Assembly (NCBI GenBank): GCA_033239005.1
Contig: BSQZ01000030.1
Span: 954,001-1,018,000 of the forward strand
Reading direction: 5' to 3'
DNA: 64,000 nt
From: Lamellibrachia satsuma
Taxonomy: Eukaryota; Annelida; Polychaeta; Sabellida; Siboglinidae
Shown here: piece after piece, positions 22,511 to 36,500 of the stretch
Position numbering within the stretch: the first letter of the stretch is position 1
Layout of the letters: every line of letters starts with the position of its first letter
Notes under the pieces: model-generated
What the model was told of the DNA's origin: nothing
Databases searched by the model: none
Seen by the model: the letters and a program-made list of their open reading frames with translations, nothing else
Translations under genes and position numbers: made by a program

Positions 22511-25151
22511 ACATGAGTTTCTATATTGATTAAACTTCCGGTTCCAAGCTGCAAGTCACTAATGACTAAACAGACTTTGTTGGCAACTTCCAGGTTATTC
22601 AACTTTGCAATTAGGCAATAGGCATATAATATTCTGTAGTAAGTTTTTCACTCAGATTTGTTTACAAACACACACATGCAGTGCGTACCTAAACACCACT
22701 GAAACATACAATATTACAATGATTACTTGATGATATTAAAGGTTGCTTCAACATTCATGGTAGATATTTATCATTATGACTTTCAATGTGGGTTACTCCC
22801 TAGTGAATGGCTTATGTCTATTGTTGTTGGTCTTGAGCAATGTCTTTTACAGGGATGTGTGTAGCTTTGAGGTGTCTCAAGCACATCTTTGTTGCACAAT
22901 CACTGTCCACTCTCATGGTGTTTACCTCTGGACAGCTCACCACCATATTCTCATTATACATGCAAAATTATTATTATAACTTTTTTATTTAATGAAAGAT
23001 TATTAAAAATGATCATTATGTTTTATGATCAATAACATGAACAAGACTGTACAACTAATTTGTTTGCATAAATTCACAATTACCTCCTACGAAATATTGC
23101 CATCTGTCTGTAACAAAGTGGGGCACATTATGAATGACATATCACACAATAAGAGAGCAGCATTACGTGTGTTTACAAGTAGGTGATTGCCACATTAAAT
23201 TTTTCCTCTTGATTATTCTTCTATTAATTCAGATCATCTTCCTCGTGCTGGTCATTAGCTGAGTATTCATTAGTAGATTTTCCACAATTAGCAAGTTTGT
23301 CATCTTTCTGTGAGGTAACAGGAAGGATGTGTAAGTCGTCAAAGTTTCCTCCCCAATTATATATCATATCAGTGATTGCTGGAAAAAGACTGATTCGTTT
23401 AAGCACTTGAAAAACCTGCCTTCAAATTAAATGGTGTAGCATTCACCCTATGACAGAACCACACCCAACTATAGGGGCATTTACTGGCAGATAGGAAGAC
23501 TTCCTCCATAAAAGTATCTGGTCACATGTGGCGAAATACATCATCATGCATGACTGAACAGAGTCACAGCTGACCTCACAAGTACACTGGTGTTACTTTG
23601 TTCACTGATAATGTACCCCAAGTAATTCTGCATATAATGCTCTACCTGCAGTGTACCTGTGTACCTGACCCTCCTACCACTTACACACTGTCTCTAGAGA
23701 TAAGAACCTAATTCTGTCTGATCCCTGGGCTGCCTGGCAGTGTGTTGTCAGGTATTGCATGGTCTCTCATCTTAGCAACACCTGTCTTCCGAACTGTAAG
23801 TGATAAAAAAACCTTCCCTAGAGAAGTCCAAAGAGAAACCTGGATTAGCTAGATACTTCCTTTTATTTCAACTGTAACAGTTTGGAAACACAGGTTACCA
23901 TGTTGTGCCCCCACCACCAAGCACAACGCGCACACACACGCATGCACACACACACACACCTAGTGGTGTTTTAGAGCTGAACACCTCTGTATAAAATGGG
24001 TCAGACTATCACCACAATGCTATAAGAATAGTAACCTTAGATATCTGTCATGGTTGAACGAACATGAAAGGGCTCTCTCTCTCTATGGCTGCTTGCTATG
24101 CATTTCTGGTGGCAGGGAAACTCCTGTCAAACTTCCTCTTACATGGCCGCTACTGTGTGAACAGTATACCAGGGCACATTTAGACTGGATCAGCTCAAAC
24201 TTGGATGTTGTTGTCTGCTTTCTGCTGCTGGAGGCTACTCTGTCATCTGTGTTCAGCAATCCCACAGGTATAAGTAGATACTTGCAGCCAATGGTGCTAC
24301 GTTACATACAAAGTGGTTTTTACAGGCCATACTTAATTAGTTTATGTCAGTTTAACTTGAAAGGGGTGGAATGGTTGATCGGTGTGTGTGCTATGTGGCT
24401 GTAGAGATCACGTAAGTTGGTGTTATCAGTAACTGCAATGTAAACTATCCCATGAGTGACCTATAGTATGTTTACTAAGTCATACTCTGTTGTTTCTTGT
24501 GACTTGTTTGCATCAACCTTGGGTGCTTGGCATCTAATCTTAAATCTGGCTTGTCCATTTGGGTCCACCAAGTAGCAGCTACTAAACTGTGATCTGACAT
24601 TGCACAGTGAGTAATACAAAACTGAAGAGCTTCACTGTCACATTTACTAACAACTCTGGCAGCATATTTTCTGTCTTAAATGTGTTGTAAGTGGTTTTGT
24701 CAGGGATCATATTTGTGTATTAGCGACACCTCTGTGAGTCTGTAACAAGTTACATAATATGCACCCCTAGCATAGACTATTGTTCTTCTTTTAGTGTGAC
24801 CTGCAGTGCTCCGCGGGTCCCAAAACCAATTGAATTTCAATAAGGCAAACATAATATATATATATATGTATTCTCCATCTGTGCATCCATCATTGTGCAT
24901 AGTTATTACCGTAAATTGGGAAATGTCAATGCAGCGCTCTAAAAGCCAGGTTATACCAGTGACTCTAAAATGGGTTACAACTGTCAGCGTATATTCACTG
25001 CTGTTAAATTGGAGAATAAATGTAAAAGCCCAGGCCTAATGTTGGATACATAAAAGTGACAGGGTCACATTAGCATTGGTGTAAAATCTTGACAAAGAAA
25101 GTTTGGTTGTAAATGTCTGATTAATTATCCACCTTATACTGCAATGAACGC

Positions 25152-25613
25152 ATATGGTTATGGTACTCATCATATGGTTGTGGTACACATCATACGGTTG
25201 TGGTAATCATCATATGGTTGTGGTACACATCATACGGTTGTGGTACTCATCATATGGTTGTGGTACACATCATATGGTTGTGGTACTCATCATATGGTTA
25301 TGGTACTCATCATATGGTTGTGGTACACATCATATGGTTGTGGTACTCATCATATGGTTATGGTACTCATCATATGGTTGTGGTACTCATCATATGGTTG
25401 TGGTACTCATCATATGGTTATGGTACTCATCATATGGTTGTGGTACTCATCATATGGTTGTGGTACTCATCATATGGTTATGGTACTCATCATATGGTTA
25501 TGGTACTCATCATATGGTTGTGGTACTCATCATATGGTTGTGGTACCCATCATATGGTTATGGTACTCATCATATGGTTATGGTACTCATCATATGGTTG
25601 TGGTACTCATCAT
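25152..25613. repeat. 20-bp minisatellite, about 23 copies
   Basis: Unit CATATGGTTGTGGTACTCAT with G/A and T/C variants. All three plus-strand frames are open because the unit lacks stops. It ends about 130 bp before the copy D stalk exon. Confidence 0.95.
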
Positions 25614-25746
25614 GTACATGTCACTAATGTGTGAATCTTGAGGTTTCATCCACTACTTGGGCTAGCCTGTTGCCTAGAAAGATTTTATTGAGAAGGAATC
25701 AAGGTGTGAGCAGACATTCTACATGCCAGTGTTGTTTGTTTCTCAG

Positions 25747-27572
25747 CCACCACAAATATGAGTGAACCAACATACAACACCACCACACTGGAGGGCAGCA
25801 GCAGTACCAGTAATGACAACAACACCAGTGTCACCAGTGTCACCAGTGTCACTCGTGTAACCAGCACCCAGCTGTTCAACACAACATCATCAAGTCTGAC
25901 AACCAGCATACCTCCACTGGATGTCACTACAGGAAAAGACCCACATAAAAGTGAAGGCAGCAACTTAGGTAGGACAGATCCCTTAGGTAGGATAAATCCC
26001 ACACAACACTTCCTTTCAGCAGACCACAGCAAATCAACATCTTTCATTAGAATAGGGTGGGGCAAGATGCATGTGAGGCTTAACACCCTCTCCACTAATT
26101 AGAATAGGGTGGGGCAAGATGCATGTGAGGCATAACACCCTCTCCACTAATTAGAATAGGGTGGGGCAAGATGCATGTGATGCATAACACCCTCTCCACT
26201 AATTAGAATAGGGTGGGGCAAGATGCATGTGATGCATAACACCCTCTCCACTAATTAGAATAGGGTGGGGCAAGATGCATGTGATGCATAACACCCTCTC
26301 CACTAATTAGAATAGGGTGGGGCAAGATGCATGTGAGGCATAACACCCTCTCCACTAATTAGCTATGAGGCTTGAAAATAATTTTTTTTTAGATAGCCGG
26401 ATGGAGCAGAATGGGTCTTTCTAGGACCCAATGTCACAAAAACGTGGGCTGTCTGGGCACTATGCCCCATCTTACTCTATACAATATATATCAGTCTAAC
26501 AGCAAATAGTGTAATTTAGTCTCTTAAAGGTGCTTAATCAATTTGTTTTTTTTGTAAGTCTCATTTCAAATAAATTTTGCGAAAAATCAAACCTACCTAG
26601 TATCCACTGCAACATGCTAGCTCGTTTGTGCAACTTTTGTATGTAGTTTTTGTGAAATCATCAGACAAACTATTAAATTAGTTTATGCTTGTTCAAACAT
26701 TAACTGAAGTGAAAATCAAAATGCTGAAAAATCACGATTTTCTTCCTTGGTGAAATGTCGTCAAAACTTTGTCATGTGATCGGCGAGAGGATGGAAGTCA
26801 CGCCCACGATCAGCATTGACCCACACAGTGTTTGCCAGTTTGAGTATCCACTATTTTGATCCTTACCAGATCTAACGACTAAAGTAAATTCTTTCGATGG
26901 TTTAAGCAAAAATAGGCATTTTTTATTAAACAGACTTTATTAAACTAGTCACACACTACACATCTGGACATAAGTGAACCAGATTCGCGATGGACTGAAA
27001 CATTTCAGGAAGCAGCTGTAACAATTCTGGAACAATATAACTATTGTAAATTTCAAAATAGATTTCACCATCATGTCACCTATCTGTTGCTATGTGATGG
27101 ATTGTTGTTTAATGTGCTACATTGTCTGCATGCAGGTCTTCTGGTGGGTCTACCAGTGGTGCTCTGTGTCGCACTCTGTGTCATTATTGCAGTCATTGTC
27201 CTGCTGCTCAGAAGAAAAAAAAGGTATGTGTCCACTAACATTGTAGAAACACTAGATATATAAGATAAACACTGCACACGGCTGACCGCTCCATCATGTG
27301 AGACAGGATACAACGTTCTAAAAGCACTTGATCAACATCACACAAAATACTATTTTTGCACAAATAATTACACAGGTACAGCCATTATGCACACAGTACT
27401 ACGCATGGTAGACCACTGCTGTATTGCTGTATTCAATCAGACCGCAGCTGGTCTGCTTGAAGTTTTGTTCTCTGGTTGCGTGGATAATATGGCATAGTTT
27501 ACCATTCTAATTGTTAGTCTATATAGTGTAACCAGAAATGGAATAACCTGTGTAATTATTTGTGCAAAAATA

Positions 27573-27619
<47 letters not shown>

Positions 27620-29650
27620 CACAAAAAATTAATGACAACATTATGGAATAACATTTTTGAAATGCATGCAATTTCTGTTGAAAACATTTTGAATTTAGAT
27701 ATTTATTTAATTAACATATACCAGTATGTACATTAATTTGCACAATATTATCACTATTAGTCAATAAGCTCAACATGTATTGTTCCCAGGCTAATTCATT
27801 TATTTTATTGATGTGCCCAGGTCAGAGTTGGGTTCAATTGTAATTGCATTTATAACATATAATTAATTACAATTACAGTGTAATTCTAACTGATTTGTTA
27901 GAACAGTGTCACTGTAATTGAGTTTTGAGGTTGAGGTTATGTAATTAAACCCTAGCAGCAAGATTTCAGGAATTCTCCAAAACCCTTTCTAAAATTGAGC
28001 AGCATTGGTACATGACTTTTGTAATCTTCTTTTTTATAAAACAATGCAGTCACACTCCACTTACTATTACAACTGACCCTCCATAAAGCATCATTATTGA
28101 TTTTATTGAAGTGTAATTATTGTAATTGATTTTTTGAAGCAATGTAATTTATCATGTGCCATTACGATTGAATCAACCCTGGCATTGATTGTACTAACCC
28201 AAGAACAAATGGTTCCAGGGCGAAGAATGAGAGTTCATCGATGGAAGCGACAGAGACAAAAGATGGAGAACACATTTATGATGATGTATATGATACAAAA
28301 CGTTTACAAACTAATGCTGACAAGCCGTCCGATGATACTCATATCTATTACAATGAGGCAGCATCAACAACAATGGATCTAGACAAGAAAGCAAAAGTGA
28401 AGGGAAAACAAAACGCCAAACAGAATGATGCTGATAAAAACAGTAAATCATCTTCAGCAAAGGAAAAGAAATCAAAAGATAAGAAATCCAAGCCTCAAAA
28501 GGAAGCATCTGAAAATGGTGATGCAAGCCCATATTACAATGTGGTTGGCATACAATCATCCAGCAACGGAAAAGGAACTGAAGACAAGAGCAAAGAGAAA
28601 AAGAGTGACAAAAAAACCCCAGACAAAAATGCAAACAACAGCAAGATGAAATCTACAACATCCGAGACACATGATGACGATGATGGCGATGTGAGCTACA
28701 CAGATGAGACTCCAGACGTTGAAGAACTCTACAGCAAGCCAATGAAACAGCCCCAAACAAAAGAACTCTACAGCAAGCCAATGAAACAGCCCCAAACAAA
28801 AGCTGCATCAACCACACAGAAGTCAGACACAAAAACAGAAAGTCCCAAAAAGACAACAAAAACCTCAACCACAAAAACGCCACCAAAGCCAGCTGACACC
28901 ACAAAACAGCAACAGGCGAGTGGCAACAAGAAAGGGGAGAACCCGCATGCTACCACCAAAGGAAAAACAGATGATGGAAATGGCACTAAAGGCAAGAATA
29001 ACAAAGGTGTCAAAAAACAAGTGGCAGATGAGAGTAATGACGTCAGCATGGATAAACAACCAAAAACTACTGACGAAGCCAACAAGAAGACAGAGGACAA
29101 GGTCAAAGATCAAGGATTGGCCAAAGTGTCTGGTGATGCCGCAGCAAAGTCAACAGGTACACAGGAAAAACCAGGGAAAAAACAGAATAGAATGCAATTG
29201 AAAAAAGATGTTCCATCTAGCAAGCCTACAGTTCACCCAAAACCTAAATCAATCCCATCTACTCCACCCTCCACTGTTCCAACCTCCCCAACTCCACACG
29301 AGAATGAATATGCATATGTGACAGTGCCTCAGGATAGGAAACTTATGGCAGATGCTGTACTGTCTGATGCCTCCGCCCGTGTCAACAACGAAGTTAATGA
29401 CACAGGTGGTGGTGACACAAACAGTAATGACATAGACGATGATGACGCAGATGTCTTGTATGCAAGATTAGACCACACTGCAGAACAAGATGAAGAGTAT
29501 GACATTGAGGACGACGGCGATGATGAAGCTGAAGTGACTTATGCAGATATAAAAAAAACCACCAAGCCTATAGAGACACAAGCAGCCAGTGTGCCAGCTA
29601 CTGGTGACAATGACACAGTGTTCATCGAGAATGACCTTTACAGCTCGTAG
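25747..29650 (+). CDS. Copy D: stalk, transmembrane segment and long Tyr-motif tail (5' end not found)
   Basis: Three exons join in frame: 25747-25968 (Thr/Ser stalk, 74 codons, phase 1-1), 27136-27223 (membrane helix GLLVGLPVVLCVALCVIIAVIVLLL then RRKKR, phase 1-2) and 28219-29650 (tail of 477 codons plus stop). The tail is Lys/Thr/Pro-rich and carries HIYDDVYDT, DDTHIYYN, PYYNVV, two ELYSKP, VLYARL, VTYADI and C-terminal FIENDLYSS. I see no lectin exon or convincing signal peptide between 21.9 and 25.7 kb, so the unit is either 5'-truncated, uses upstream lectin exons by splicing, or has a first exon I missed. Confidence 0.7.
26049..26360. repeat. 52-bp tandem repeat, six copies
   Basis: AGAATAGGGTGGGGCAAGAT recurs at 26049, 26101, 26153, 26205, 26257 and 26309. 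Copies differ at about one position. Confidence 0.95.
26545..26935 (-). repeat. Dispersed repeat, copy 2 (inverted)
   Basis: Reverse complement of the 16.4-kb copy with moderate divergence, from the GCAACATGCTAGCTCGTTTG block to the TACCAGATCTAA block. Located between stalk and membrane exons of copy D. Confidence 0.7.
27828..28190 (-). repeat. TAATTACAATTAC-rich dispersed element, copy 2
   Basis: Inverted relative to the 22.2-kb copy, with GGGTTCAATTGTAATT at its left and TTATAAAACAAT in the middle. It ends about 30 bp upstream of the copy D tail exon. Confidence 0.5.
28219..29650 (+). other. Copy D cytoplasmic tail exon with two ITIM-like motifs
   Basis: A single long exon after TTCCAG, phase 2, with a stop at 29648. 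VLYARL and VTYADI fit (I/V/L/S)xYxx(L/I/V) and lie 27 residues apart near the C terminus. This is the same position as the motif pair in receptor A. DDTHIYYN and the C-terminal IENDLY are shared with receptor A, which ties the tails together as homologs despite very different middles. Confidence 0.75.
28726..28803 (+). repeat. 39-bp in-frame duplication of a Tyr motif
   Basis: Two near-identical 39-bp copies encode ELYSKPMKQPQTK twice in the copy D tail, duplicating a Tyr site that occurs once in receptor A (ELYSQP). Confidence 0.85.
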
Positions 29651-29840
29651 CAGTGATGAAATGTGGACAAACTACAGTACTAATCTGTACTGACTGAAAC
29701 ACACAACTGTAACTAAACAATTCTCATATTTAAAATTGCTAAATATTTCATGAAAGCCACAAACAATGTTGTGATGCAGTGGCATTGGTTATAAACAGAA
29801 TACCAGCACTGTACCCCAGGTCTTTGACCTATTGCCGTGA

Positions 29841-29897
<57 letters not shown>

Positions 29898-30768
29898 ATC
29901 ACCAGTGTTATACATCTGTTCAATCAACACATTTGCGAGTCATGGAATCAGTGCATGGATGAAGCTGTTGTTCCTGGTGTTGATAAAAGGAGAATGACAA
30001 GGAGTTTAGAAAGAAGGCAGACAGACATGATGTCCTCCTGTGTTCACCACCTCTGATAGCAGGCCGACTTTATCAGAGTAAACACGACAATCATAACAAC
30101 ACCTACATTACTGACTGCAGGTGATTCATATTCCCTGTTAGGATGTAGCAATCATTAGCTACTTCAGGAGTTACACTAAGTGCATTATTAGTGCTATCAA
30201 CTAGGGTCTTCAGGTGAAGTTCTAGACTACGAGAACTGTCTTAGTTTCTGAATGCGATCATGTTCACTAAAAATACTAATGACAAAATGCTTGTGGTGTG
30301 ACAGCAGTGACATGACAACTGACAACTTACTGTTCATAACACTGGTGATATTCTCACTTCTATATTTTGCACATATATAAGCACACAACACTTACTCTAA
30401 TTTGGTGCAGTGACTCTTATTACAAAATCTTAATGAAATAAAGAACTCTGAACAGGATCTTAAGTTGTATATACAATTATACATATTAGCAACATATCCA
30501 AAATGTGTTCACTGTAACAGTTTTTGTTGCAACATATTATTGTACATATTACTTAACATAGCAGCTGTCACATATTATTGTACATATTACTTAACATAGC
30601 AGCTGTCACATGTTATTGTACATATTATTGTACATATTACTTAACATAGCAGCTGTCACTTGTTTTACAGCATTCCGAAACTGTGTAGCAAAGATAATAA
30701 ATTGTTGCACTAACTTGTGATATTTAGAATACATTAAGGCTCATTTACATGGGAGAGTAATAAAAAAA

Positions 30769-30803
<35 letters not shown>

Positions 30804-33563
30804 CTTTAAGAAACAAATACTTAATGCTCAAAGTCTAGCCATTTATCATTCCAATCTTACAGTTGCAATGTGCCAGTAATACAAAACCAATGTGTAATTT
30901 TTTATTTGCCTTTTATTAGTGTCACTCTGTTGAAAAAGTGGAGCTCTAGAGATATTACTTAGACAACATACCATCACATACAATCTGTATATACACTTTT
31001 TAATGAATATATGTACTATTATGTGTTCATGTGTACAAAACTGTTGATCTGTGTACAAACATTATGTGCATATATTAAATAATGTTAAGAATGAATTAAC
31101 ATAGATATATTATTCACGAATAAAATTCATTATCACCTGTGTGATTGTTAATGAACCACTTACGGAGGTCTCATAAGTTCTCAAAGTCCCAGTGTTTAAT
31201 ATTGGTTCAAACGACCACTCACCGCACCTCAATAAGACGTGCACACTGCCAATTAAATTACTATCATGTTTTATGCTGAAGCATATCATGATACTCCACA
31301 TATACATCACTGAACTGAATCATGATACTCCACATATACATCACTGAACTGAATCATGATACTCCACATATACATCACTGAACTAAATCATGCTACTCCA
31401 CGTATACATCACTGAACTGAATCATGATACTCCACGTATGTATCACTGAACTGAATCATGGAAGGGAAGCTCAAGCGATTGGCCTTAGCTGCGATGAGTT
31501 TGTTAGATGTGCTAAACCAACATATTGGTTCGCTCATGATATATATTTGATATGTGTTTATAATCTACCTACCGGTAGTTTTGATCTGTACTATTGTCAA
31601 TATGAATTATTCTGTTTACTTGTTAGGCAGTTCCACTGGAAAGCTATAAACTATTGCTGCTGGATTGATTTTTTCACAAAACATGGTGATGACCAAACCT
31701 TCCCTAACAATGTGTGATCCTATGTGTTTTGAGGGGACATTGAGAACTTGTGCAACAATCCCTTCAACAGAAGAAGGGAAGAAATTAATGAGATTGCATA
31801 CATTCAAGTCATGCCTATTTATCCACTTCCACAACCACCCAAGATGTCAGACAAGTTATATAACCGTAATGAGTCATGCTATGAAAGAGGAAGTGCTTAC
31901 TAGCCAGACTGAGCTGTGTACACTTACTAGCCAGACTGAGCTGTGTACACTTGCAACTATTAATCTGTGGTGCCATAAATAGACACGATGAAAATATAAT
32001 GTGTCAGAGCTCTCAGTATAACACACCAATTATTATTGTGCAATAATGGTTTCCCCTCACTCACCCTGGCTAATAAGTAATATAACCTAGTTTCCACAGT
32101 GTTTTAACCCAGAGGGTTTTCAGTCTGACAAATTCCCAACAGCTGGTTTGAAGTTAGCATACTAAGTCTACTTGTTTAGGACACATCTGCTATAAAAGAC
32201 ATTGTACAATCACATATCTGATATTTTATTCCCTAATGTGGAGGACAGTTAAGTATATAGCCTGGTAGCTACAGTGCGTTCAAGTCAGTTCCCACCTCCC
32301 GCATTCCAACATGAATGTTCAAGTGTGAACATGTCACTGGTCCCCAGGGGGCAGCACTGTTCAGATACTGTGTGGGTCTCTGGAGAAACAGATTGGGTCA
32401 TCAACTAACATTAATATCATATATCATCCAAAACTGACTGCTAAATAATAAAACAGGGAAACGAGGACCAAAAATGTTTTATCTTTTGAACTAATAAAAA
32501 GTTTATTTGCACCTTGGATAAAGTGTACTTCATTGTATTCAATTATATTTTTTTATGTATAGCATGTTTGATCAAGAAAGGCTGTCATTAGTACTTGCAC
32601 AGTGTGCACGCACAGTGGGGAGTAACTATATACATCTTCTTTCAACCCTCTATGAAAAGTGCAACTCCTGGACATGTTAAGAGGTCCACTTGTCAGCTTA
32701 AGATTTATTTATAAAGCCAATAATACAGCTATTGACCAAAATTGTGATGCATCTTCTTTTTAGTTAGTTTATGAAATAATCACACTCTTCTATGTACACT
32801 AAATAGGTCTAATTACATCACTTTAAATGCAAAACCTTCCTATTCTTACTTCTAAGTATTTATTTAGGTCCCCATGCATGTAGCAGTGTATGGAATATGA
32901 GTTGATATGTTGTACGTACTTCCTTAGGCCTGGCAGTGTCTTTTATAATAATAGTTCTGATTTATAAAGCACCATAATATCTCCAGAATATAAATTTATT
33001 ATCTTCGGAAGCACATAAATATAGCAAATGAAAAAATGTAACAAACATAAAATACATGGTTATGTATCTATGCACAGGCTTGCTATGACAACTTATATTT
33101 ATTTGACAAATGGGTGGGCATGTCAAATTGGTTTGACTGGCTTGTTGGCCAAATATACACATATTGCTTTCCAAACACAAATATTTTCCTGTATTGCACC
33201 TTAACAGCCTCAGTCAATTTGTCAGTCTGCCCTTGGTGACACAGACTGCCCTTTAATGACTGAGACAGCCCCCAGGTTAAAGCCACTCCTTGGAGTGAGT
33301 CATGTCACACATGGTCGCACTCAGAACTACTTCAATGAGGCACTGGTACTAGCAGTGCAGGAACAACAGAAGAAGTAGGTCAGTTGTATGGAAATGTTTG
33401 AAGGAGTCATACTGGAACCACACGAGTTGTAAAGATTTACAACAGTCTTACTCTGTAGATGACATCTAAACAGCAGTAGAAGTCCTCAGTGTACCTGATT
33501 AGGACAGAGATCCATGAATACATCCTCTATAGCTGCTGCCTACAACCAACAACATCACACAGG
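29651..33563. other. Gap between copy D and receptor E
   Basis: Holds (AT)n runs, a repeated TTGTACATATTACTTAACAT block (30520-30660, three copies), the 34-bp repeat at 31262-31462 and a 25-bp duplication near 31900-31950. No gene recognised. Confidence 0.4.
31262..31462. repeat. 34-bp tandem repeat
   Basis: About five copies of a unit containing ATCATGATACTCCACATATA and CATCACTGAACTGA. Confidence 0.9.
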
Positions 33564-36500
33564 ATGACCAGCAGCAGTTATGTCTTGTTCCTTCTCCTGC
33601 TGGGTCTACACTGCACTGGTAAGTCAACACTCACAGCTACAAAAGTATTAAGTCTGACAGATAGAATAGACAGATCTGAAGAAACTAATATCTGTATCAC
33701 CAATGGTTTCAATCTCAGCAGTGAGCATTAGTTGGAACCAGCATAAGTAGATTATATTTTCTACTTTACAAAGTGGGTAGATGACGGGTCACCAGTGGAT
33801 GTTGTCTACTTAGATTTTCAGAAAGCTTTCGATAAAGTGTCACATCGAAGATTGTTACTAAAACTAAAAGCCCATGGTATAGGTAATGATGTAATCAACT
33901 GGATAAAAAAGTGGCTTACACACAGAATACAAAGAGTATAGTAAATGGTGAGATTTCACACAGGAAATCTGTTTTGAGTGGGGTACCACAGGGATCAGTA
34001 TTAGGCCCTAAACTGTTTTTAATATATATAAATGATTTGGAAAATGTGATATCTAGCAAAGTACTGAAACTTGCAGATGACACAAAAGTATTCAGAAAGA
34101 TTACACATGATACAGATAAACAAAGTTTACAGGATGATCTAGATAAATTAGTTAAATGGTCAGAAAAATGGCAAATGTTATTCAATTTAGGGAAGTGTAA
34201 ATGTATACCCATAGGACATGGAAACATGGATGAAGAATATAAAATGGGGGATGCTGTACTAGGTAGAACCACACAAGAAAAGGACTTAGGAGTAACATTT
34301 AGTTGTGACATGAAAGTTTCAGAGCAATGTGGGATTGCTGCTTCAAAAGAAATCAAATTCTAGGGCTAAGTAGGAGAATTATCACATATAAGGAGAAACA
34401 GCTAATTGTAACCTTATATAAAGCAATAGTTAGACCACATTTGGAATATTGTATACAAGCATGGAGGCCATATCTTAAGAAGGTCATAGACAAGCTAGAA
34501 AGAATACAATAAAGAGCAACTAAAATGATTCCAGAACTGAGCGAGCTTAGTTATGAAAGCCACTTATTAGAATGTGGTTTGACAACACTAGAGACCAGGA
34601 GACTAAGAGGAGACCAAATAGAAGTGTTTAAAATAGTGAACGGTTATGAGGATATTGATAGGAATATGTTCTTCCAACTTAAAGAAGGCAGTAGAACCAG
34701 AGGTCACAAAGCAGCATTAGTTAAGGAACAGTGTATGTTTGACATGAGAAAGTATTCTCACAGTGGGTGATAAATGAATGGAACAAACTGCCAAATGATT
34801 GTGTTAATGCTAGTAGTGTGAATATGTTTAAAAATAGAACCGCAAATAATGGGCATTAACAAGGCTACTGGTTAGCAATTATAACTGGCCAATATCTGAT
34901 TCCAATCTTGATCAATTTGCTTTTTATTTCTTTTGATTATCATTGATGCTACTACGTAGCATGAATGACTATTATTGTTGTTACTTTGCAATATGAATTA
35001 ATATTATTAATAATTATACCACATTACATTAAATACTATTATTAATAATGGTAAAGTTGTGTACTATATAGCATAATTAATTACTATTAATAATGGTACT
35101 ACATAACAAATCAGTGTATGAATGACTGTACACACATCTACCAGGTATGTGTGTTTGCATCATATAGAAAACAGGTACATTGACAAAGGATCTTTATTGA
35201 CGTTTCTTATTACAAAGATATTATCTGTTCTTTGTGTATGCAGTGAACAACATTTTGTACTGTCATTATCAGTGTCACGATAATGCTGGAAGAAAGGTGT
35301 TTGCAAGTATATGACTAAAGCACAATACACATTTATATACCCACTGATGGGACTGTGGCTAGAATCACAGACAGGAGGTTCACGTGCATTATCTTCAATC
35401 ACAAAGAAACTAGTACTGTGTAGATTAATCACTGTAATGACTGTACAAGCCAATCATTACAGTCCCGGACCTAAAATGTAGGTAACGTGTTTGAAAGAGG
35501 AAGTGCTTTTGTGTCTTGCTGAAATCAGTTGGTGACCTCAATTGTCAACCCCTACAGTGCCGTATGTGACACTAAATAAAGACTGATTTATGTCTCACTA
35601 CCTGACTTATGGTTTTTATACTATTGTGATAATACAACTTGAATTCCTAACAAGTGAGTCCACCCAGAATTGCAGCATGGCTAGATGCTTCAACAAAAGT
35701 TGAAATGGTCTTGAGCTGAACAGTTCTGCCAGGGGCAAAGTGTAACACACATTGAGCAATGATTGTTGGGGAATAATTTATGAGAATGCAGTATAAACTT
35801 AATGCTTTGGTTTGTGTAACAAAGCTGATGACAAAACTACACTTGTTACAAATACAAAGATTGTTTTCATTATAATTGTGCCAGTTCACTGAGTATTGTA
35901 GTTTCACAAAAAAATTCTGCAAACATTACCTATAAAATGTATGAAACAGAAATGGCAGCCACTTGATTTTATTGGAAATGTTTATAGTGTCAGTCAAGTG
36001 GTTGCTCTTCCTCATAGTGCCCTTTAAAGGGATGAAGGCGACTAGTTATTGTACTACTGCATTGCTTCAGTTATTGTTGTCCTCTTTTCACCCTCTTTCA
36101 CCTTTCTCTCATCCCTCTTAATGCAGTTTTCCCATCATAATTGTGGTCTGAAACCGTCTGACCCGAATGTACTTAATACATGCATAAGTAATCTGTGCCA
36201 CATGTTTGACCGAATTGATGCTAACCACATGCAGGTCATGTGATGAGTTGTAGCTTGAATCAACAGCACAATCAAAACTGCTGATTTTTAACAGATGCTG
36301 TAACAACGGAAACAACAACAAAAGCTACAACAACAACAAAAGCTACAACAACAACTACACCTACAACAACTACACGTACAACAACTACACCTACGACAAC
36401 TACACCTACAACCACCACCACTCACAAACCAACCCAACATGCTACATTTGAAGAGTGGACCAGTGTCTGGACAACAGAGGGTGGCCCCACTGACAGTCAG

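Larger units (their letters stand above)
21832..25746. other. Gap between receptor C and copy D
   Basis: Contains the TAATTACAATTAC element (22160-22510), a CA-rich microsatellite near 23930-23960 and the 20-bp minisatellite. I looked for a lectin exon (CQDE...CC, RCxG...C) on both strands and found none. Confidence 0.4.

Noticed and set aside
24054..24267. Possible first exon of copy D (frame with FLLLEATLSSVF and a phase-1 donor)
   Set aside because: The frame is phase-compatible, but the hydrophobic stretch begins about 50 residues after the Met behind charged sequence, unlike the other signal exons. Too weak to call.
25154..25641. Three overlapping frames reading WLWYSSYGCGTHH-type repeats
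   Set aside because: 20-bp satellite with no stops in any plus frame; composition artefact.
28311..29113. Several minus-strand frames within the copy D tail
   Set aside because: Antisense shadows of the Lys/Thr-rich tail exon, which itself has clear splice and motif support.
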